From Candidatus Bathyarchaeota archaeon (GTDB taxonomy: Archaea; Thermoproteota; Bathyarchaeia; 40CM-2-53-6), in contig VBBS01000034.1 of NCBI GenBank assembly GCA_005888745.1, positions 1 to 64,000 of the forward strand: a DNA stretch of 64,000 bases. Reading direction: 5' to 3'. A program made the position numbers and the translations under genes. The notes under the pieces were generated by a model, which was not told the DNA's origin, searched no databases, and worked only from the letters and a program-made list of their open reading frames with translations. Positions 1 to 9,255 of the stretch are shown piece after piece (the first letter of the stretch is position 1; every line of letters starts with the position of its first letter).

Positions 1-39
1 AGAGCTCTGCCCTCTCCTAGGTCAAGTATTGCAGTAAAA

Positions 40-203
40 TGGTGCGGGGGGTGGGATTCGAACCCACGAAGGCCTACGCCACAGGATCTCTCCTGAAGCC
101 GGATCTTAAGTCAAGCACCACTCCCCATCGGAGTGGTCCTGCCCCTTTGACCTGAATCCCGCCCTATAGGACAGGATCCCATAGTGGTCTCGGGAACCCC
201 CGC
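40..203 (-). tRNA. tRNA-Leu (anticodon UAA) interrupted by three introns
   Basis: Read on the minus strand, the acceptor strand GCGGGGG (203-197) pairs with CCCCCGC (50-44), the discriminator is A43 and CCA is encoded (42-40). The T arm is GTGGG TTCGAAT CCCAC (67-51) and a long variable arm is present, as in type II tRNA-Leu. The mature 85 nt plus CCA is recovered only if three segments are removed: about 188-156 (33 nt, D-loop; contains a 9-bp hairpin with a TATA loop), 135-110 (26 nt, near position 32/33; 8-bp hairpin from the ACCACTCC arm) and 104-88 (17 nt, canonical 37/38). The anticodon stem then becomes CAGGA/TCCTG with loop CTTAAGA. Exact junctions are ambiguous by up to 4 nt because of short repeats at the ends, but the spliced product is the same. 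Confidence 0.88.
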
Positions 204-231
204 TTTCGGCTTCACGAGGCAATGTCCATTC

Positions 232-240
232 TTAAAGCCA
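232..240 (-). promoter_or_regulatory. probable TATA box of the tRNA-Leu gene
   Basis: The minus-strand sequence CTTTAAGAA lies about 30-37 nt upstream of the tRNA 5' end at 203, the spacing expected for an archaeal TATA box with a short leader. Inferred from position and composition only. Confidence 0.4.
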
Positions 241-382
241 ATCTAGCAAAGGACCCGTGCTTAGGGCACAGGTCGTCCGGAAGTCTCCGATCAAGACCCC
301 CCTGTTCCGGGGTTTGAGATACAATCTCTACAAATCCCGCGTGTGTCCGCTTTCTTCTTGCAGAAGGGCCTGGCGCAAAGAG

Positions 383-841
383 ATGTCTCCCAGCAGGACC
401 GGTCAGAGGTCCGTTACGCCAGATTCTGTCAAAGCCCTCATGATCATCGAGGCGATCGTCATCGCTTTCTTCTCGTTTTGGCTTGCCAATGAGTACGTTT
501 ACAACGCCTATTTTCGAGCATATGTGAATAGTGTTCTTGTCGAGCACTTCACGACATACACAATCGCGCTGGGCCTCGGAATTGGCCTCGCAGGAACCGC
601 GGCAGCAGCCGCTCTCTACAAGAATCTACGAGAAGCAAAGGTGAAACTAGAATCCGTCACTCCTAGAATTAGAGGCTCTATCGAGAAAATGCTAGCTAGT
701 GTTCCAGCAATAGAGGGGAAGACGGCCATTCCCTCCATCAGCCCTGTTCCAGTCTCTCAACCTGCACCTGAAGTCCCGGGAACTACTGTCATCCCCGTTC
801 CCCCGGCGCCTGCTCCGCCACCTACAGAAGAGAAGAAATAA
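383..841 (+). CDS. two-helix membrane protein with proline-rich tail
   Basis: A 152-residue protein if it begins at ATG 383; the frame is open from 257, but the extra upstream residues overlap the tRNA promoter and are basic and unstructured, so I prefer the internal ATG. Two hydrophobic segments are visible, at roughly residues 20-45 and 57-80, followed by a charged helix (NLREAKVKLE) and a C-terminal tail rich in Pro, Ala and Val ending in EEKK. The topology suggests a small inner-membrane protein with both ends on the cytoplasmic side. It is convergent with dnaJ, with only 6 nt between the stop codons. I do not recognise a family. Confidence 0.6.
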   Translation: MSPSRTGQRSVTPDSVKALMIIEAIVIAFFSFWLANEYVYNAYFRAYVNSVLVEHFTTYTIALGLGIGLAGTAAAAALYKNLREAKVKLESVTPRIRGSIEKMLASVPAIEGKTAIPSISPVPVSQPAPEVPGTTVIPVPPAPAPPPTEEKK

Positions 842-847
842 TTTCTT
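834..847. terminator. bidirectional T-rich stop between convergent genes
   Basis: The near-palindromic stretch AAGAAATAATTTCTTTT sits between the two convergent stop codons and gives a T-run on either strand, as archaeal terminators do. Weak evidence. Confidence 0.3.
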
Positions 848-1963
848 TTAGGGTTTCTCGCCTATTTCTCTGGCGAACTCTGTCAACAATTCCTTCTGTC
901 GACGCGAGAGGTCCCTCGGAATCTCAACATCAACTCTTACAAGCTCATCTCCTCGGCCCCACCCTCCGACTCTTGGGAAGCCCTTGCCTTCCAGGCGAAA
1001 CACAGTGCCGGGTCTTGTCCCGGGTGGAATCTTTAGCTGAGCCTTGCCATCGATCGAGGGCACTTGAAGCTCTCCTCCAAGGGCGGCTTTGGGAAAACTG
1101 ACTCTGGTCTCATAGAGAATGTTGTCTCCGTCGCGTTTGAACTCTGCGTGAGGCTTCAATCGTATCCGGACATAGAGATCTCCACTGCGCCCGCCCTGGG
1201 CAGCGTTCCCCTCTCCCCGGATCCGAAGGCTCTGACCTTCATCAGCTCCAAGGGGAACTTTCACTTGTAGTTTGGTCCTAGTTCGCGCAAGCCCGCTTCC
1301 ATTGCAGTTCTTGCACGGCTTGTCGATGATGCTTCCTTCCCCTCTGCACTTTGGACAGGTGGTTATCTGGACGAGTTGGGCGAACCCGGCTCGACGGACA
1401 GTTTGGACCTGGCCCCGGCCATGACAGTTGCCACAAGTCTTCCTAGAGCTTCCGGGCTGCGCCCCGGTCCCGTTGCATTCTTTACACTCAGCAAGTCGGG
1501 GAACCTCTATCTCTCTTGTCGCTCCGTGCGCGACTTCCTCGAAGCTAATCTGCAAATCGTAGAGTAGGTCCTCGCCTCTGGAGGGAGCGCTTGGGCTTTC
1601 GAAGTTCTGAAAGCCTCCGAATCCGCCGAGAATCCGTTCTACGAAGCTGCTGAACCCACCTCCGAATGCGCCGAATCCCATGTCTCGGAAGATAGAGTCG
1701 AAGTCCGCGCCCCGGAAAATATCTTCAGTATTGTATTTCTGGTAGATTCCCTCTCGCCCGAACTGGTCGTACTGTTTCCGCTTCTCTTCATCGGACAATA
1801 TAGCGTAGGCTTCTGAGATTTCCTTGAACTTCTCAGTGGCTTCAGGCGCTTTGTTCCTGTCCGGGTGATACTGTAGGGCGAGTTTGCGGTAGGATCCCTT
1901 TATGTCGTCTTTGGACGCGTTTCGAGGAACCCCGAGCACGTCGTAATAGTCTCGCTTCTCCAT
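848..1963 (-). CDS. dnaJ: chaperone DnaJ (Hsp40, type A)
   Basis: A 371-residue type A J-protein, the usual length. The J domain (about 1-70) carries the HPD signature in QYHPDRN, needed to stimulate DnaK ATPase. A Gly/Phe-rich linker follows (GGFSSF, GGFGGF), then four zinc-binding CxxCxGxG repeats at about 155-225 ([32 protein letters not shown]), then the C-terminal substrate-binding domains. It delivers unfolded clients to DnaK in the cytoplasm. It is the last gene of grpE-dnaJ order grpE-dnaK-dnaJ, 21 nt after dnaK, and is probably co-transcribed with them. Confidence 0.97.
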   Translation of the reverse strand: MEKRDYYDVLGVPRNASKDDIKGSYRKLALQYHPDRNKAPEATEKFKEISEAYAILSDEEKRKQYDQFGREGIYQKYNTEDIFRGADFDSIFRDMGFGAFGGGFSSFVERILGGFGGFQNFESPSAPSRGEDLLYDLQISFEEVAHGATREIEVPRLAECKECNGTGAQPGSSRKTCGNCHGRGQVQTVRRAGFAQLVQITTCPKCRGEGSIIDKPCKNCNGSGLARTRTKLQVKVPLGADEGQSLRIRGEGNAAQGGRSGDLYVRIRLKPHAEFKRDGDNILYETRVSFPKAALGGELQVPSIDGKAQLKIPPGTRPGTVFRLEGKGFPRVGGWGRGDELVRVDVEIPRDLSRRQKELLTEFAREIGEKP

Positions 1964-1984
1964 TCTTTCCGATTCATCTCTGCT

Positions 1985-3862
1985 CTACCGAGAGCCTTCG
2001 TCCTTTACCTCTCTAAACTCCGCGTCTACGACGTTATCATCCTTGGACTGGTTGGCTCCGGGCGATGTTGCCTGTTGGGCGGGCTCGCCCGGCTTCTGAG
2101 CGACCTTCTGGTAGATTTCGGCCCCGATCTTCTGAAGTATTCTTGAGAGATCGTCGCTGGCCGATTTTATCCTATCAGGCTCCTTCCCAGATAGAGCCGC
2201 TCGCAAGGTGCCTGCTGCTTTGTCGATGGCTTCGACCTGTTCTTTCGTAATCTTGTCTTTCAACTCGTCTTTTGTCTTGTCAGCGGTGTAGAGCATACTT
2301 TCTGCAGTGTTCCTGAGTTCGACCTCTTCCTTTCGTTTCTTATCATGATCCGCGAACTGCTCTGCTTCGTGGACCATCTTCTCCTTCTGATCCTTCGAGA
2401 GTTTGGTCGAGGCGGCTATCGTGATCTTGTTCTCTTTCGATGTTGCTAGGTCCTTCGCGGACACATTTAGGATACCGTTTGCGTCGATGTCGAAGGTCAC
2501 CTCGATCTGGGGAATACCTCTCGGTGCAGGCGGGATTCCTGTTAGGTTGAACATGCCTAGGGATATGTTGTCTGTGGCCATGGCGCGCTCCCCCTGGAGG
2601 ACGTGAATAGTGACAGTGGTTTGGGAGTCGGCTGCTGTCGAGAATGTCTGGCTGCGTTTTGTCGGGATGGTCGTGTTTCTCTCCATGATCTTTGTGGCAA
2701 CGCCTCCCAGTGTTTCTACGCCAAGTGACAATGGTGTGACGTCCAGCAGGAGGATGTCCTTGACCTCACCTGCGAGAACTGCGCCTTGAATCGCTGCACC
2801 AACAGCAACGCATTCCATCGGGTCGACTCCACGCTCAGCTTGCTTGCCGATTATGTCCTCAACGAATTTCCGGACGAGCGGCATGCGAGTCTGACCACCA
2901 ATGAGGATGATCCTGTCTACGTCCTTGGGCGTAAGTTTCGCGTCATCGAGAGTTCTCTTGATCGGTGTCTCAACTTTTCGGACTATGGGATTAGCGAGCT
3001 CTTCCAGCTTGGCTCTCGTCAGGGTCGTGTGGAGGTGCTTGGGCTGGGATGAGTCTGCTGAGATGAACGGCAGATCGACATCAGTTGTGAGAAGGGTGGA
3101 AAGCTCGATCTTCGCCTTTTCCGCAGCTTCTTTGAGACGGGTCATGGCCATGCGGTCGTTTCGGAGGCTGATGCCCGTCTGGCGCTGAAACTCGGTGAGC
3201 AAGTACTCGACTATCGCGTTGTCAATGTCAGTTCCGCCTGTCTGGGTGTCCCCACTGGTTGATAGAACTTGGAAGACTCCGCCGCCGAAGTCCATTAGCG
3301 TGACGTCATGTGTTCCGCCTCCGAAGCTGAACACCATTATCTTCATCTCCTTGTCCGCCTTGTCCAACCCGTACGCGAGACATGCAGCGGTGGGCTCGTT
3401 GATTATTCTAGCAACCTCGAAACCCGCAATTTCTCCAGCGTCCTTGGTTGCTTGTCGCTGGTTATCGTTGAAGTGAGCCGGGACGGTGATTACAGCCTTC
3501 TTGGTTGGTCGTCCAAGAAACGTTTCGGCGTCTTGTCTTATCTTCTGAAGTATGAACGCGGAGAGCTGCTGTGGAGTATAGTCTTTCCCGGCGAGATGAA
3601 CCTTGTAGTCGGTGCCCATCTTCCTCTTGATCTCTATGATGGTCCCGTCGGGGTTTGTTGCTGCCTGCCTCTTTGCAGGTTCGCCGACTATCAGCTGACC
3701 CTCTTTGGTGAATGCAATGACCGATGGGAACATCTTTCCGGCCGCGGTCTGTCCTTCGGCACTTGGGATTACGACCGGGCGTCCGGCTTCCATTATAGCC
3801 GCAGCAGAATTCGTCGTTCCTAGGTCTATTCCTATGATCTTCTCTGTCTCTGGCTTACTCAT
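1985..3862 (-). CDS. dnaK: chaperone DnaK (Hsp70)
   Basis: A 625-residue Hsp70. The nucleotide-binding domain starts with the phosphate-1 motif [14 protein letters not shown] and covers about the first 370 residues; the linker [13 protein letters not shown] and the beta-sandwich substrate domain follow, then a helical lid and the tail [12 protein letters not shown], close to bacterial DnaK tails. I place the start at ATG 3862; an in-frame TTG nine bases upstream is possible but less likely. The ATG overlaps the grpE stop (shared ATGAGTAA), and a GAGGAG ribosome-binding site lies inside the end of grpE, so translation is probably coupled. The bacterial-like tail fits the known lateral acquisition of this system by mesophilic archaea. 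Confidence 0.97.
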   Translation of the reverse strand: MSKPETEKIIGIDLGTTNSAAAIMEAGRPVVIPSAEGQTAAGKMFPSVIAFTKEGQLIVGEPAKRQAATNPDGTIIEIKRKMGTDYKVHLAGKDYTPQQLSAFILQKIRQDAETFLGRPTKKAVITVPAHFNDNQRQATKDAGEIAGFEVARIINEPTAACLAYGLDKADKEMKIMVFSFGGGTHDVTLMDFGGGVFQVLSTSGDTQTGGTDIDNAIVEYLLTEFQRQTGISLRNDRMAMTRLKEAAEKAKIELSTLLTTDVDLPFISADSSQPKHLHTTLTRAKLEELANPIVRKVETPIKRTLDDAKLTPKDVDRIILIGGQTRMPLVRKFVEDIIGKQAERGVDPMECVAVGAAIQGAVLAGEVKDILLLDVTPLSLGVETLGGVATKIMERNTTIPTKRSQTFSTAADSQTTVTIHVLQGERAMATDNISLGMFNLTGIPPAPRGIPQIEVTFDIDANGILNVSAKDLATSKENKITIAASTKLSKDQKEKMVHEAEQFADHDKKRKEEVELRNTAESMLYTADKTKDELKDKITKEQVEAIDKAAGTLRAALSGKEPDRIKSASDDLSRILQKIGAEIYQKVAQKPGEPAQQATSPGANQSKDDNVVDAEFREVKDEGSR

Positions 3863-4469
3863 GGTCCCCAATCTCCTCTAGAGATGACTTCTCGGATTTA
3901 GACTCACGCTCAGCAGAATTCTCAGCCACTTTGACTATGCTGGGTCGCAGGACCTTCCCCCTCAAGGTGTACCCCTGGCGAATCTCTTCCACGATGGTTC
4001 CCTCCTCCTTATCCGACACAACTCGAAGCGCCGCCTCATGGAGGTCAGGGTTGAATCTTGACCCTAGGCTGTGAATCTTCTCCACGCCCTCTTTCGATAG
4101 GATGCTCTGTAACCGTTTGTGGACCATTCCGACTCCCTCCACTATCGTAGGGTTCTCTCCACTTTCCTCTGCCTCCCTGAGAGCGAGTTCCAGCTCGTCG
4201 TTGACCACTATGAGGTCGGATAGGATGCGTTGGTTTCCGAACTGTCTATTGTCAGACATCTCCTTCTCCACTCTCTTTCTGTAGTTTTCAAGATCCGCCT
4301 GAAGGTACTGCAGACGGCGCAGATAGTCCTCCGATTTCGTCTTCTCTTTCTCTAGCTCTGCACTGAGCTCCCTCAACGTGGCTTCAGGGTCTTCGCCTTC
4401 AACGGAATTCTTGGAAGGCGGTTGAGCCTCTACAGTTTCAGTAGCAAGATGTCTCTTTTTCTCGCTCAC
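3855..4469 (-). CDS. grpE: nucleotide exchange factor GrpE
   Basis: A 204-residue GrpE: a charged N-terminus, a long coiled coil (about 35-85; [27 protein letters not shown]) and a C-terminal beta domain with RFNPDLHEA and the late motif [16 protein letters not shown]. It promotes ADP release from DnaK. I choose the GTG at 4469 because AAAGGAG (4479-4485) lies 8 nt upstream; a GTG at 4478 would abut that site with no spacing. The gene heads the operon and its last 8 bases overlap dnaK. Confidence 0.95.
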   Translation of the reverse strand: MSEKKRHLATETVEAQPPSKNSVEGEDPEATLRELSAELEKEKTKSEDYLRRLQYLQADLENYRKRVEKEMSDNRQFGNQRILSDLIVVNDELELALREAEESGENPTIVEGVGMVHKRLQSILSKEGVEKIHSLGSRFNPDLHEAALRVVSDKEEGTIVEEIRQGYTLRGKVLRPSIVKVAENSAERESKSEKSSLEEIGDHE

Positions 4470-4536
4470 CAAAATCACTCCTTTCTGCCCTCTCCGAATT
4501 CCATTAAGCTTTAGCTACAATCGATCTGGAGCGTCA

Positions 4537-4551
4537 GGGAAAAATTAAACC
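4537..4551 (-). promoter_or_regulatory. TATA/BRE region upstream of grpE
   Basis: The minus-strand sequence GGTTTAATTTTTCC resembles an archaeal BRE-TATA and would place the transcript start near 4515, about 45 nt before grpE. The same AT-rich block could also serve the divergent gene. Flanking GTCAG/CTGAC arms are noted. Inference from composition and spacing. Confidence 0.45.
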
Positions 4552-4614
4552 TTCTGACACGCCGACCAATGACATGGGACAATAGCGACGAACCGATGTC
4601 AAAGCGAACCAGTT

Positions 4615-5436
4615 TTGTCAACTTCCGGGAAAGGACGTCTTGTGTTTCTCATAAAAGGCTGGCTTGGTTACGCTCGACTGATAGCCCACATTGAACGTGA
4701 TAGAATCCATTCGGAGGATCATGTTCTGGGCCTATTGAGTCATCTTACCCATCCAAAAGGCAAGATTTGGATCGCTCTTGACAAGGGGACTTTCCAAGAG
4801 GGAGAGCCGGTCGTGGGCAAGATCCACGTGGAAGCAGAAGAGTACATCCCATCCATCGGATTGAAGGTTGAAGCGAGGGTTGTTGAGAGCTGGAACGAGA
4901 TGGTCTGGGTCACTCTCCCCAACAACCAGAGGATCCAAGAGAACCAGCGTCGGACCAACAATCTCTACCAACGCGATGTACAAGTCACCGGGGCTACAGA
5001 TTTCGGAAAAGGCCCAGCCCGAGAATTTCCGTTCAGTGTCGGTATTCCTCCTTGCAAACCAACGCGCGGTGGATCTTCCCTCCAGAACTTATTGAAGGCG
5101 GTCTTGCAGGTCAAAGGAAGACCTGATATGACTAATGAAACCCAAATCGCGTTTGTCCCAGCGGGAGCCTATGGCTCAATGCCAATGAATGTCGGATATG
5201 GTCCCGGACCGATGCCCGCCGGCTATGGACCAAACCCCGGTTATCAGCCAAATCCTGGCTATGGAATGCCACCCATGAACCAGGGTTATCAAGGCTATCA
5301 AGGCTATGGTCAGCCTGGATACGGTGTTCCGCCACCACAACAGCAAGCGCCGTCAGTGAAAGTCCGCTGCAAGTACTGCACCGGATTGATGGACTCGAAC
5401 GCGCCAAATTGTCCTACTTGCGGTGCTCACCAGTAG
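4615..5436 (+). CDS. arrestin-like beta-sandwich protein with GYP-rich linker and C-terminal zinc ribbon
   Basis: The segment KIWIALDKGTFQEGEPVVGK and the strands after it resemble the arrestin/Spo0M beta-sandwich fold. From about residue 185 to 245 there is a Gly-Tyr-Pro-Asn-rich low-complexity linker (NPGYQPNPGYGMPP, YQGYQGYGQPGYG), and the protein ends in a zinc ribbon CKYC-x9-CPTC. The start is uncertain: the longest frame begins with TTG 4615, but GGAGG at 4713-4717 is 8 nt upstream of an in-frame CTG at 4726 (protein MGLLSHLTHP...), which fits the fold better. A cytoplasmic adaptor or membrane-surface scaffold role is only inference. Convergent with the next gene. Confidence 0.7.
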   Translation: MSTSGKGRLVFLIKGWLGYARLIAHIERDRIHSEDHVLGLLSHLTHPKGKIWIALDKGTFQEGEPVVGKIHVEAEEYIPSIGLKVEARVVESWNEMVWVTLPNNQRIQENQRRTNNLYQRDVQVTGATDFGKGPAREFPFSVGIPPCKPTRGGSSLQNLLKAVLQVKGRPDMTNETQIAFVPAGAYGSMPMNVGYGPGPMPAGYGPNPGYQPNPGYGMPPMNQGYQGYQGYGQPGYGVPPPQQQAPSVKVRCKYCTGLMDSNAPNCPTCGAHQ

Positions 5437-5446
5437 AAGTCTCGTT

Positions 5447-6289
5447 CTAGGACGAGGACGATACTAAAAGGACACCAGCGATTATCAGTACAGCGCCTGT
5501 CCCAGAGTATACGTTGAACGGATCATTGAAGATTATCACCGATAGCGTGACAGCGACGATCACCTCTATCGGGAGAATGATCGAGGACACTGTAGACGAT
5601 ACAGTTTCTAATCCTTTCATTAGGAAGTAGTAAGCTCCTACGGTCGCAACGACCGCCAGGAACGCGGTGTAAGAGGCCGCTTCCCAGCCCAATTTGATAG
5701 GGGCACCTTGGTCCAACGGAATGGCGAGGACAAGAAGAAAACTTGTGATAAGAATCATACCTCCGGTGACCGCTCGTCCCCCTTTTTTGACAACGAGATC
5801 CTTGGAATAGATGAAAACCAAAGCTATGGTAACTGCGGTTCCAAGTATCAGCACGTCACCTAGAAACTGGTCTTGGCCCAAGCTCACGGCCTGACCTCGG
5901 GTAACTACCATGCTCGCTCCAAGAAAACCTGACAATACTCCAAGACCTTTCTTCGCCCCTATCACTTCGCTTCCACGAGCCCAGGATAGAATCGGGATCA
6001 TCAGAGCCGCCGTGCTTATGACGAGGGCCGCATCCGAGGAAGTTGTCAACCGCTGTCCCTGAAACTGCAGTACATATCCGAGAGCATTGACGAATCCCAC
6101 AACCCAGATGGGTCTTGTCCGGAGAAGGGTCCAGTCAACCCATCCCTTTCGACGAAGAAACAACAGAACCAGAACAGAGGCTAGTGAAAACCGAAAAGCC
6201 ACGAATAGATCTGCGGGAAGGAGATTCAGCCCGAGCTTGATTATCGGCACGCTTGTACCAAACAAAATCCCCGAGAAAAGTGCTGCCAG
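5447..6289 (-). CDS. DMT-superfamily (EamA) transporter
   Basis: Two EamA repeats, each of about five hydrophobic helices, give some 280 residues, the usual length for drug/metabolite exporters of the 10-TM DMT type. The first helix contains the typical FGTSVPIIKLG segment. The first standard start in this frame, TTG 6265, would cut into helix 1; an in-frame CTG at 6289 restores a complete helix (residues AALFSGILFGTS), and a TAA lies only about 30 nt further upstream, so I extend to the CTG. Substrate unknown. Confidence 0.85.
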   Translation of the reverse strand: MAALFSGILFGTSVPIIKLGLNLLPADLFVAFRFSLASVLVLLFLRRKGWVDWTLLRTRPIWVVGFVNALGYVLQFQGQRLTTSSDAALVISTAALMIPILSWARGSEVIGAKKGLGVLSGFLGASMVVTRGQAVSLGQDQFLGDVLILGTAVTIALVFIYSKDLVVKKGGRAVTGGMILITSFLLVLAIPLDQGAPIKLGWEAASYTAFLAVVATVGAYYFLMKGLETVSSTVSSIILPIEVIVAVTLSVIIFNDPFNVYSGTGAVLIIAGVLLVSSSS

Positions 6290-6437
6290 GATTCCAGTTC
6301 TGGACGCCGATTTTCCTCGCCTTTAGATGAGCTGGTCTTGCGCGCTGGCTTTAGAGTATAACTCGAGCTTGAGAAGGCTAAGTGTGAGAAGAATCAGCTA
6401 GGCTTATCTTCTGGTAGAACCCTAATTCCAGCGCGAC

Positions 6438-6650
6438 ATGAGCGATACAAGTCTCTTGGAGAGGGAAGAAGTAGAGTGCGCTTACTGCAAGGATTCAAAG
6501 CCAGCTTCAGAGACAACATGGTTCATGGCTGAACCGGGCGAAAAATCAGTACGGTTGTGCGATTTCTGCTACGAGGAAGTAAGGAAACAACTCCGCCTCC
6601 TCCGGATAGTCCGAAACCGAGGAGACTACCCGTTAGAAGCATCATCCTAA
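6438..6650 (+). CDS. small zinc-ribbon protein
   Basis: A 70-residue protein with two CxxC knuckles, CAYC near residue 14 and CDFC near residue 41, followed by a basic helix (KQLRLLRIVRNRG). The pattern is that of a treble-clef or zinc-ribbon domain that could bind nucleic acid or protein. Starts at ATG 6438. No closer family recognised. Confidence 0.65.
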   Translation: MSDTSLLEREEVECAYCKDSKPASETTWFMAEPGEKSVRLCDFCYEEVRKQLRLLRIVRNRGDYPLEASS

Positions 6651-7029
6651 AGAAACAACAACCTCTGCAAAACACTGTCATGAACACTTTCATTAGCGTA
6701 GCTTCTAGCTGAAGTCTTCGGCTCCCCTCGGTTCTGTTAACTCTTTGTCGGTTGAGTTAGCTTCGGGGCATTGACTCCAGGGATTACCGTAGGCGTCGGG
6801 TTCCAATCCGTAAAGACTCGTTAACCATCCTCCTGAACACTTCCAACAATCGGAGAACATCGCCTGATGGAACATAGTATTGCCAGACAGACTTGAAAGC
6901 CAACATGACAAAACGACAAACGCCCAAACTCCGGGTATAAGCCAGAGAGGCATCCGACGACAAGTTAACAGAGCCCCCCTCTACAAAGGGTTATTGCCTT
7001 TCCCCATCCTCAACCTTCGAGCACTACCG
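6651..7029. other. non-coding stretch holding one copy of a 24-bp repeat
   Basis: I find no convincing gene here. Both strands have only short frames. The stretch contains the repeat copy at 6781-6804 listed separately. Confidence 0.4.
6781..6804. repeat. 24-bp repeat, copy 1
   Basis: The 24 bases starting GGATTACCGTAGGCGTCGGG are identical to 11611-11634. A second shared block, TCGGTTCTGT, lies 53 nt before this copy (6728) and 54 nt before the other (11557), so the two loci share a diverged element of about 80 bp. Origin unknown; perhaps the end of a decayed mobile element. Confidence 0.6.
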
Positions 7030-8175
7030 TTGTCATCCAATGACAGAGTCGTCGTCCTCGGTTGCGGAATGGGAGGTCTGGCAACATCAAGCCTCTTGGC
7101 CGAACGTGCTCCGTCAGCATCGATCACGATTGTCGAGCAAAAGAAGACTTTCGAGTTCTCGCCCTCCTTCTCCTTGCTGGCAATAGGCCGCCGCGAACCT
7201 GGAACAGTTAGACGAGCCCTCTCGATCCCGAAGAAACGGAGACTCCAACTGATCAATGATCGGGTCCGCTCTATTGTGACGTCTTCTAAGATGGTCAAGA
7301 CTAAGTCGGAAGAGCTGCACTATGATCATCTAGTCATTTCGATGGGCGTCGACTACTCGCTTGGAGAGGTTCCAGGACTGGAGAAATACGCTCACCAGTT
7401 TTACGATTTCGACTCGGCGATGAAACTGCGTGACGCGCTAGAAGGTCTTGAGAATGGAAGGTTGTTAATTGGAATATCTCGACTGCCTATCAAGTGTCCT
7501 GTTGCACCCTATGGTTTGGCGCTGCTCCTACAGGATCACTTTGCAAGGGCGAAGAAGAAGGTCACGATTGAGTTTTTCACTCCGGAGCCTCATCCAGCTC
7601 CAGCTGCAGGTCCTGTGATCGGTAAACAGGTGGAGAGGCTCTTGGCAGCCAAGGGAATAGCATTTCGACCGAAGGTCAAGCTTTCAAAAGTAGAAAAAGA
7701 AACGGTGGTGTTTGAGGGAAAGACAGAGCTCCCATACGATCTGCTGATCGTTGTTCCGCCCCACAAATGTCCAAGCGCCGTCGTTGAGGCTGGATTAACC
7801 GACTCGTCCGGCTGGGTTCCAGTCAGTCCGCAGACCTTGGCCACGAGGTTTGAAAGAGTCTACGCGATTGGAGATGTCACTGCAATTGAGACGCCTCACG
7901 CGCACGTTCCGTTTCTACCGAAGTCAGGGTCGTTCGCCATCGGGCAGGCTGAAGTTGTATCAAACAATATTGCAATGTCAATAACGGGGAGAGGAGAACG
8001 AAAGATTTGGGATGGGACTGGATCTTGTTTTCTCGAAGTTAACAGGGGAGAAAGCGCCATGCTCAGGGGCGAGTTTCTCTCAAATCCTCCGCGGCTGGAA
8101 TTTCACCCGCCTCGCAGAAAATGGCAGGTGGAGAAGACGAAGCTAGAGGACTACTGGATGACCCGTCGATTCTGA
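7030..8175 (+). CDS. FAD/NAD(P)-dependent oxidoreductase, sulfide:quinone-oxidoreductase-like
   Basis: The Rossmann motif VVVLGCGMGGLAT opens the protein and a second FAD motif (RVYAIGDVTAIE) lies late, as in the SQR/NDH-2 family. A cysteine in IKCPVAPYG, near residue 156, matches the position of one of the catalytic cysteines of sulfide:quinone oxidoreductases; another lies in PPHKCPSAV. The frame is open back to 6880, but residues upstream of TTG 7030 are not family-like, so I start there (381 aa). It would act at the cytoplasmic face of the membrane on quinone. Sulfide as substrate is not proven: I cannot confirm the third SQR cysteine. Confidence 0.75.
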   Translation: MSSNDRVVVLGCGMGGLATSSLLAERAPSASITIVEQKKTFEFSPSFSLLAIGRREPGTVRRALSIPKKRRLQLINDRVRSIVTSSKMVKTKSEELHYDHLVISMGVDYSLGEVPGLEKYAHQFYDFDSAMKLRDALEGLENGRLLIGISRLPIKCPVAPYGLALLLQDHFARAKKKVTIEFFTPEPHPAPAAGPVIGKQVERLLAAKGIAFRPKVKLSKVEKETVVFEGKTELPYDLLIVVPPHKCPSAVVEAGLTDSSGWVPVSPQTLATRFERVYAIGDVTAIETPHAHVPFLPKSGSFAIGQAEVVSNNIAMSITGRGERKIWDGTGSCFLEVNRGESAMLRGEFLSNPPRLEFHPPRRKWQVEKTKLEDYWMTRRF

Positions 8176-8253
8176 GAAGCCGCCACTCCCTTGGAAAGAT
8201 CGCCCAAAATCACTCCCTTACCCCGAATCTGGGACCCGTCATGCGTGGGAGAG

Positions 8254-8655
8254 CTAGGCTTCGGCTTCGATTTCTCCGCGGTGGACCTCGTGCCCGCACG
8301 AACCCAGGAAAACGTCCAGCCCGTCTGGCACAGCATCACTTCGGAATGGGCTCACATGTACAAACACTCCCTCGTGGTGATCTATAGGGCATTCTGCTTT
8401 GATGAGATTCTTCGCCTTGGTTCTAGGCCTCTGCCTGGAAACCGGGTCCAATCTAGCAGACAGCTTTTCGATCTTAAGCCCTAGGAGCCCTGCGTAGAGC
8501 CCGCCTATGCAAAAGATGCCGCTTCCCGCTAACAATCCTACAACGCCAGTCAGACCTAGTGCGTCGCTGGATGTCATCGCAAAGTATAGAGCGACGACAG
8601 GGGCTATGACCGCTACGCCGATGATGATCTTGCCAATAATAGAGAGAAACCCCAC
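8254..8655 (-). CDS. two-helix membrane protein with Cys/His-containing tail
   Basis: A 133-residue protein starting at GTG 8655 with two hydrophobic helices (about 4-28 and 33-60), a basic linker, and a tail with AECPIDHHEG and SCGHEVHRGE, which could bind a metal. Convergent with the SQR-like gene. Family not recognised. Confidence 0.55.
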   Translation of the reverse strand: MGFLSIIGKIIIGVAVIAPVVALYFAMTSSDALGLTGVVGLLAGSGIFCIGGLYAGLLGLKIEKLSARLDPVSRQRPRTKAKNLIKAECPIDHHEGVFVHVSPFRSDAVPDGLDVFLGSCGHEVHRGEIEAEA

Positions 8656-8700
8656 GGTCTTTAGACCCTAGGGAATTTCCTTCGTTTGAGAGGCATGGTT

Positions 8701-9144
8701 TTACCGTTTCTTTTTCGAGTCTCTCTCGCTCACAACGCCCTCGACATGCTCGATGATCGTCTTTAGAGAGGTACCCGGCCCGAAATTGCCGGTAATCCCC
8801 TGCTTCTCCAGGAACGGCTTGTCCTCGTCTGGGATAATACCGCCCCCCACCAGTAGAATGTCGTCTCCACCCTTCTCACGTATGAGCTTGGCGACCTTCG
8901 GGAAAGCAGTCATGTGAGCACCGTTCAAGAGACTCATGGCCACGACATCCACATCCTCGTCAACCGCCATCTGGGCAACTTGCTCAGGTGTCGCCAGAAA
9001 ACCTGTGTAGATTACTTCCATTCCTGCATCTCGGAAGGCCCGTGTAAGGACCAGCGCACCCCTATCGTGACCATCTAATCCAGGCTTCGCTACCAAGATC
9101 CGAATTCTCCTCGTAGGTTTGGAGGCTGGTTTCCGCGATGCCAT
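8701..9144 (-). CDS. cobalamin-binding (small) subunit of an acyl-CoA mutase
   Basis: A 147-residue stand-alone B12-binding domain. The motif KPGLDGHDRGA contains the DxHxxG histidine that replaces the lower axial ligand of adenosylcobalamin, and later GGGIIPDED and FGPGT are the family's GG and nucleotide-loop motifs. It should combine with a separate large subunit to form methylmalonyl-CoA or a related mutase. The candidate large subunits are 34-38 kb away at 43.1-47.5 kb; there is no other B12-binding domain in the window. A minus-strand TATA-like GATATCTTATTC near 9240-9250 could drive it. Confidence 0.93.
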   Translation of the reverse strand: MASRKPASKPTRRIRILVAKPGLDGHDRGALVLTRAFRDAGMEVIYTGFLATPEQVAQMAVDEDVDVVAMSLLNGAHMTAFPKVAKLIREKGGDDILLVGGGIIPDEDKPFLEKQGITGNFGPGTSLKTIIEHVEGVVSERDSKKKR

Positions 9145-9255
9145 CGGGAGTGTTCTGATCTTCCGGAGACTCCTTCCGCTAATAAGGGCACTGGAGAATG
9201 TTCGGTTCGGTCGAAGATTACTTACGTTGAACTCCCAGAATAAGATATCGCACCG

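Noticed and set aside
3308-3823. 171-residue plus-strand frame
   Set aside because: Antisense to dnaK.
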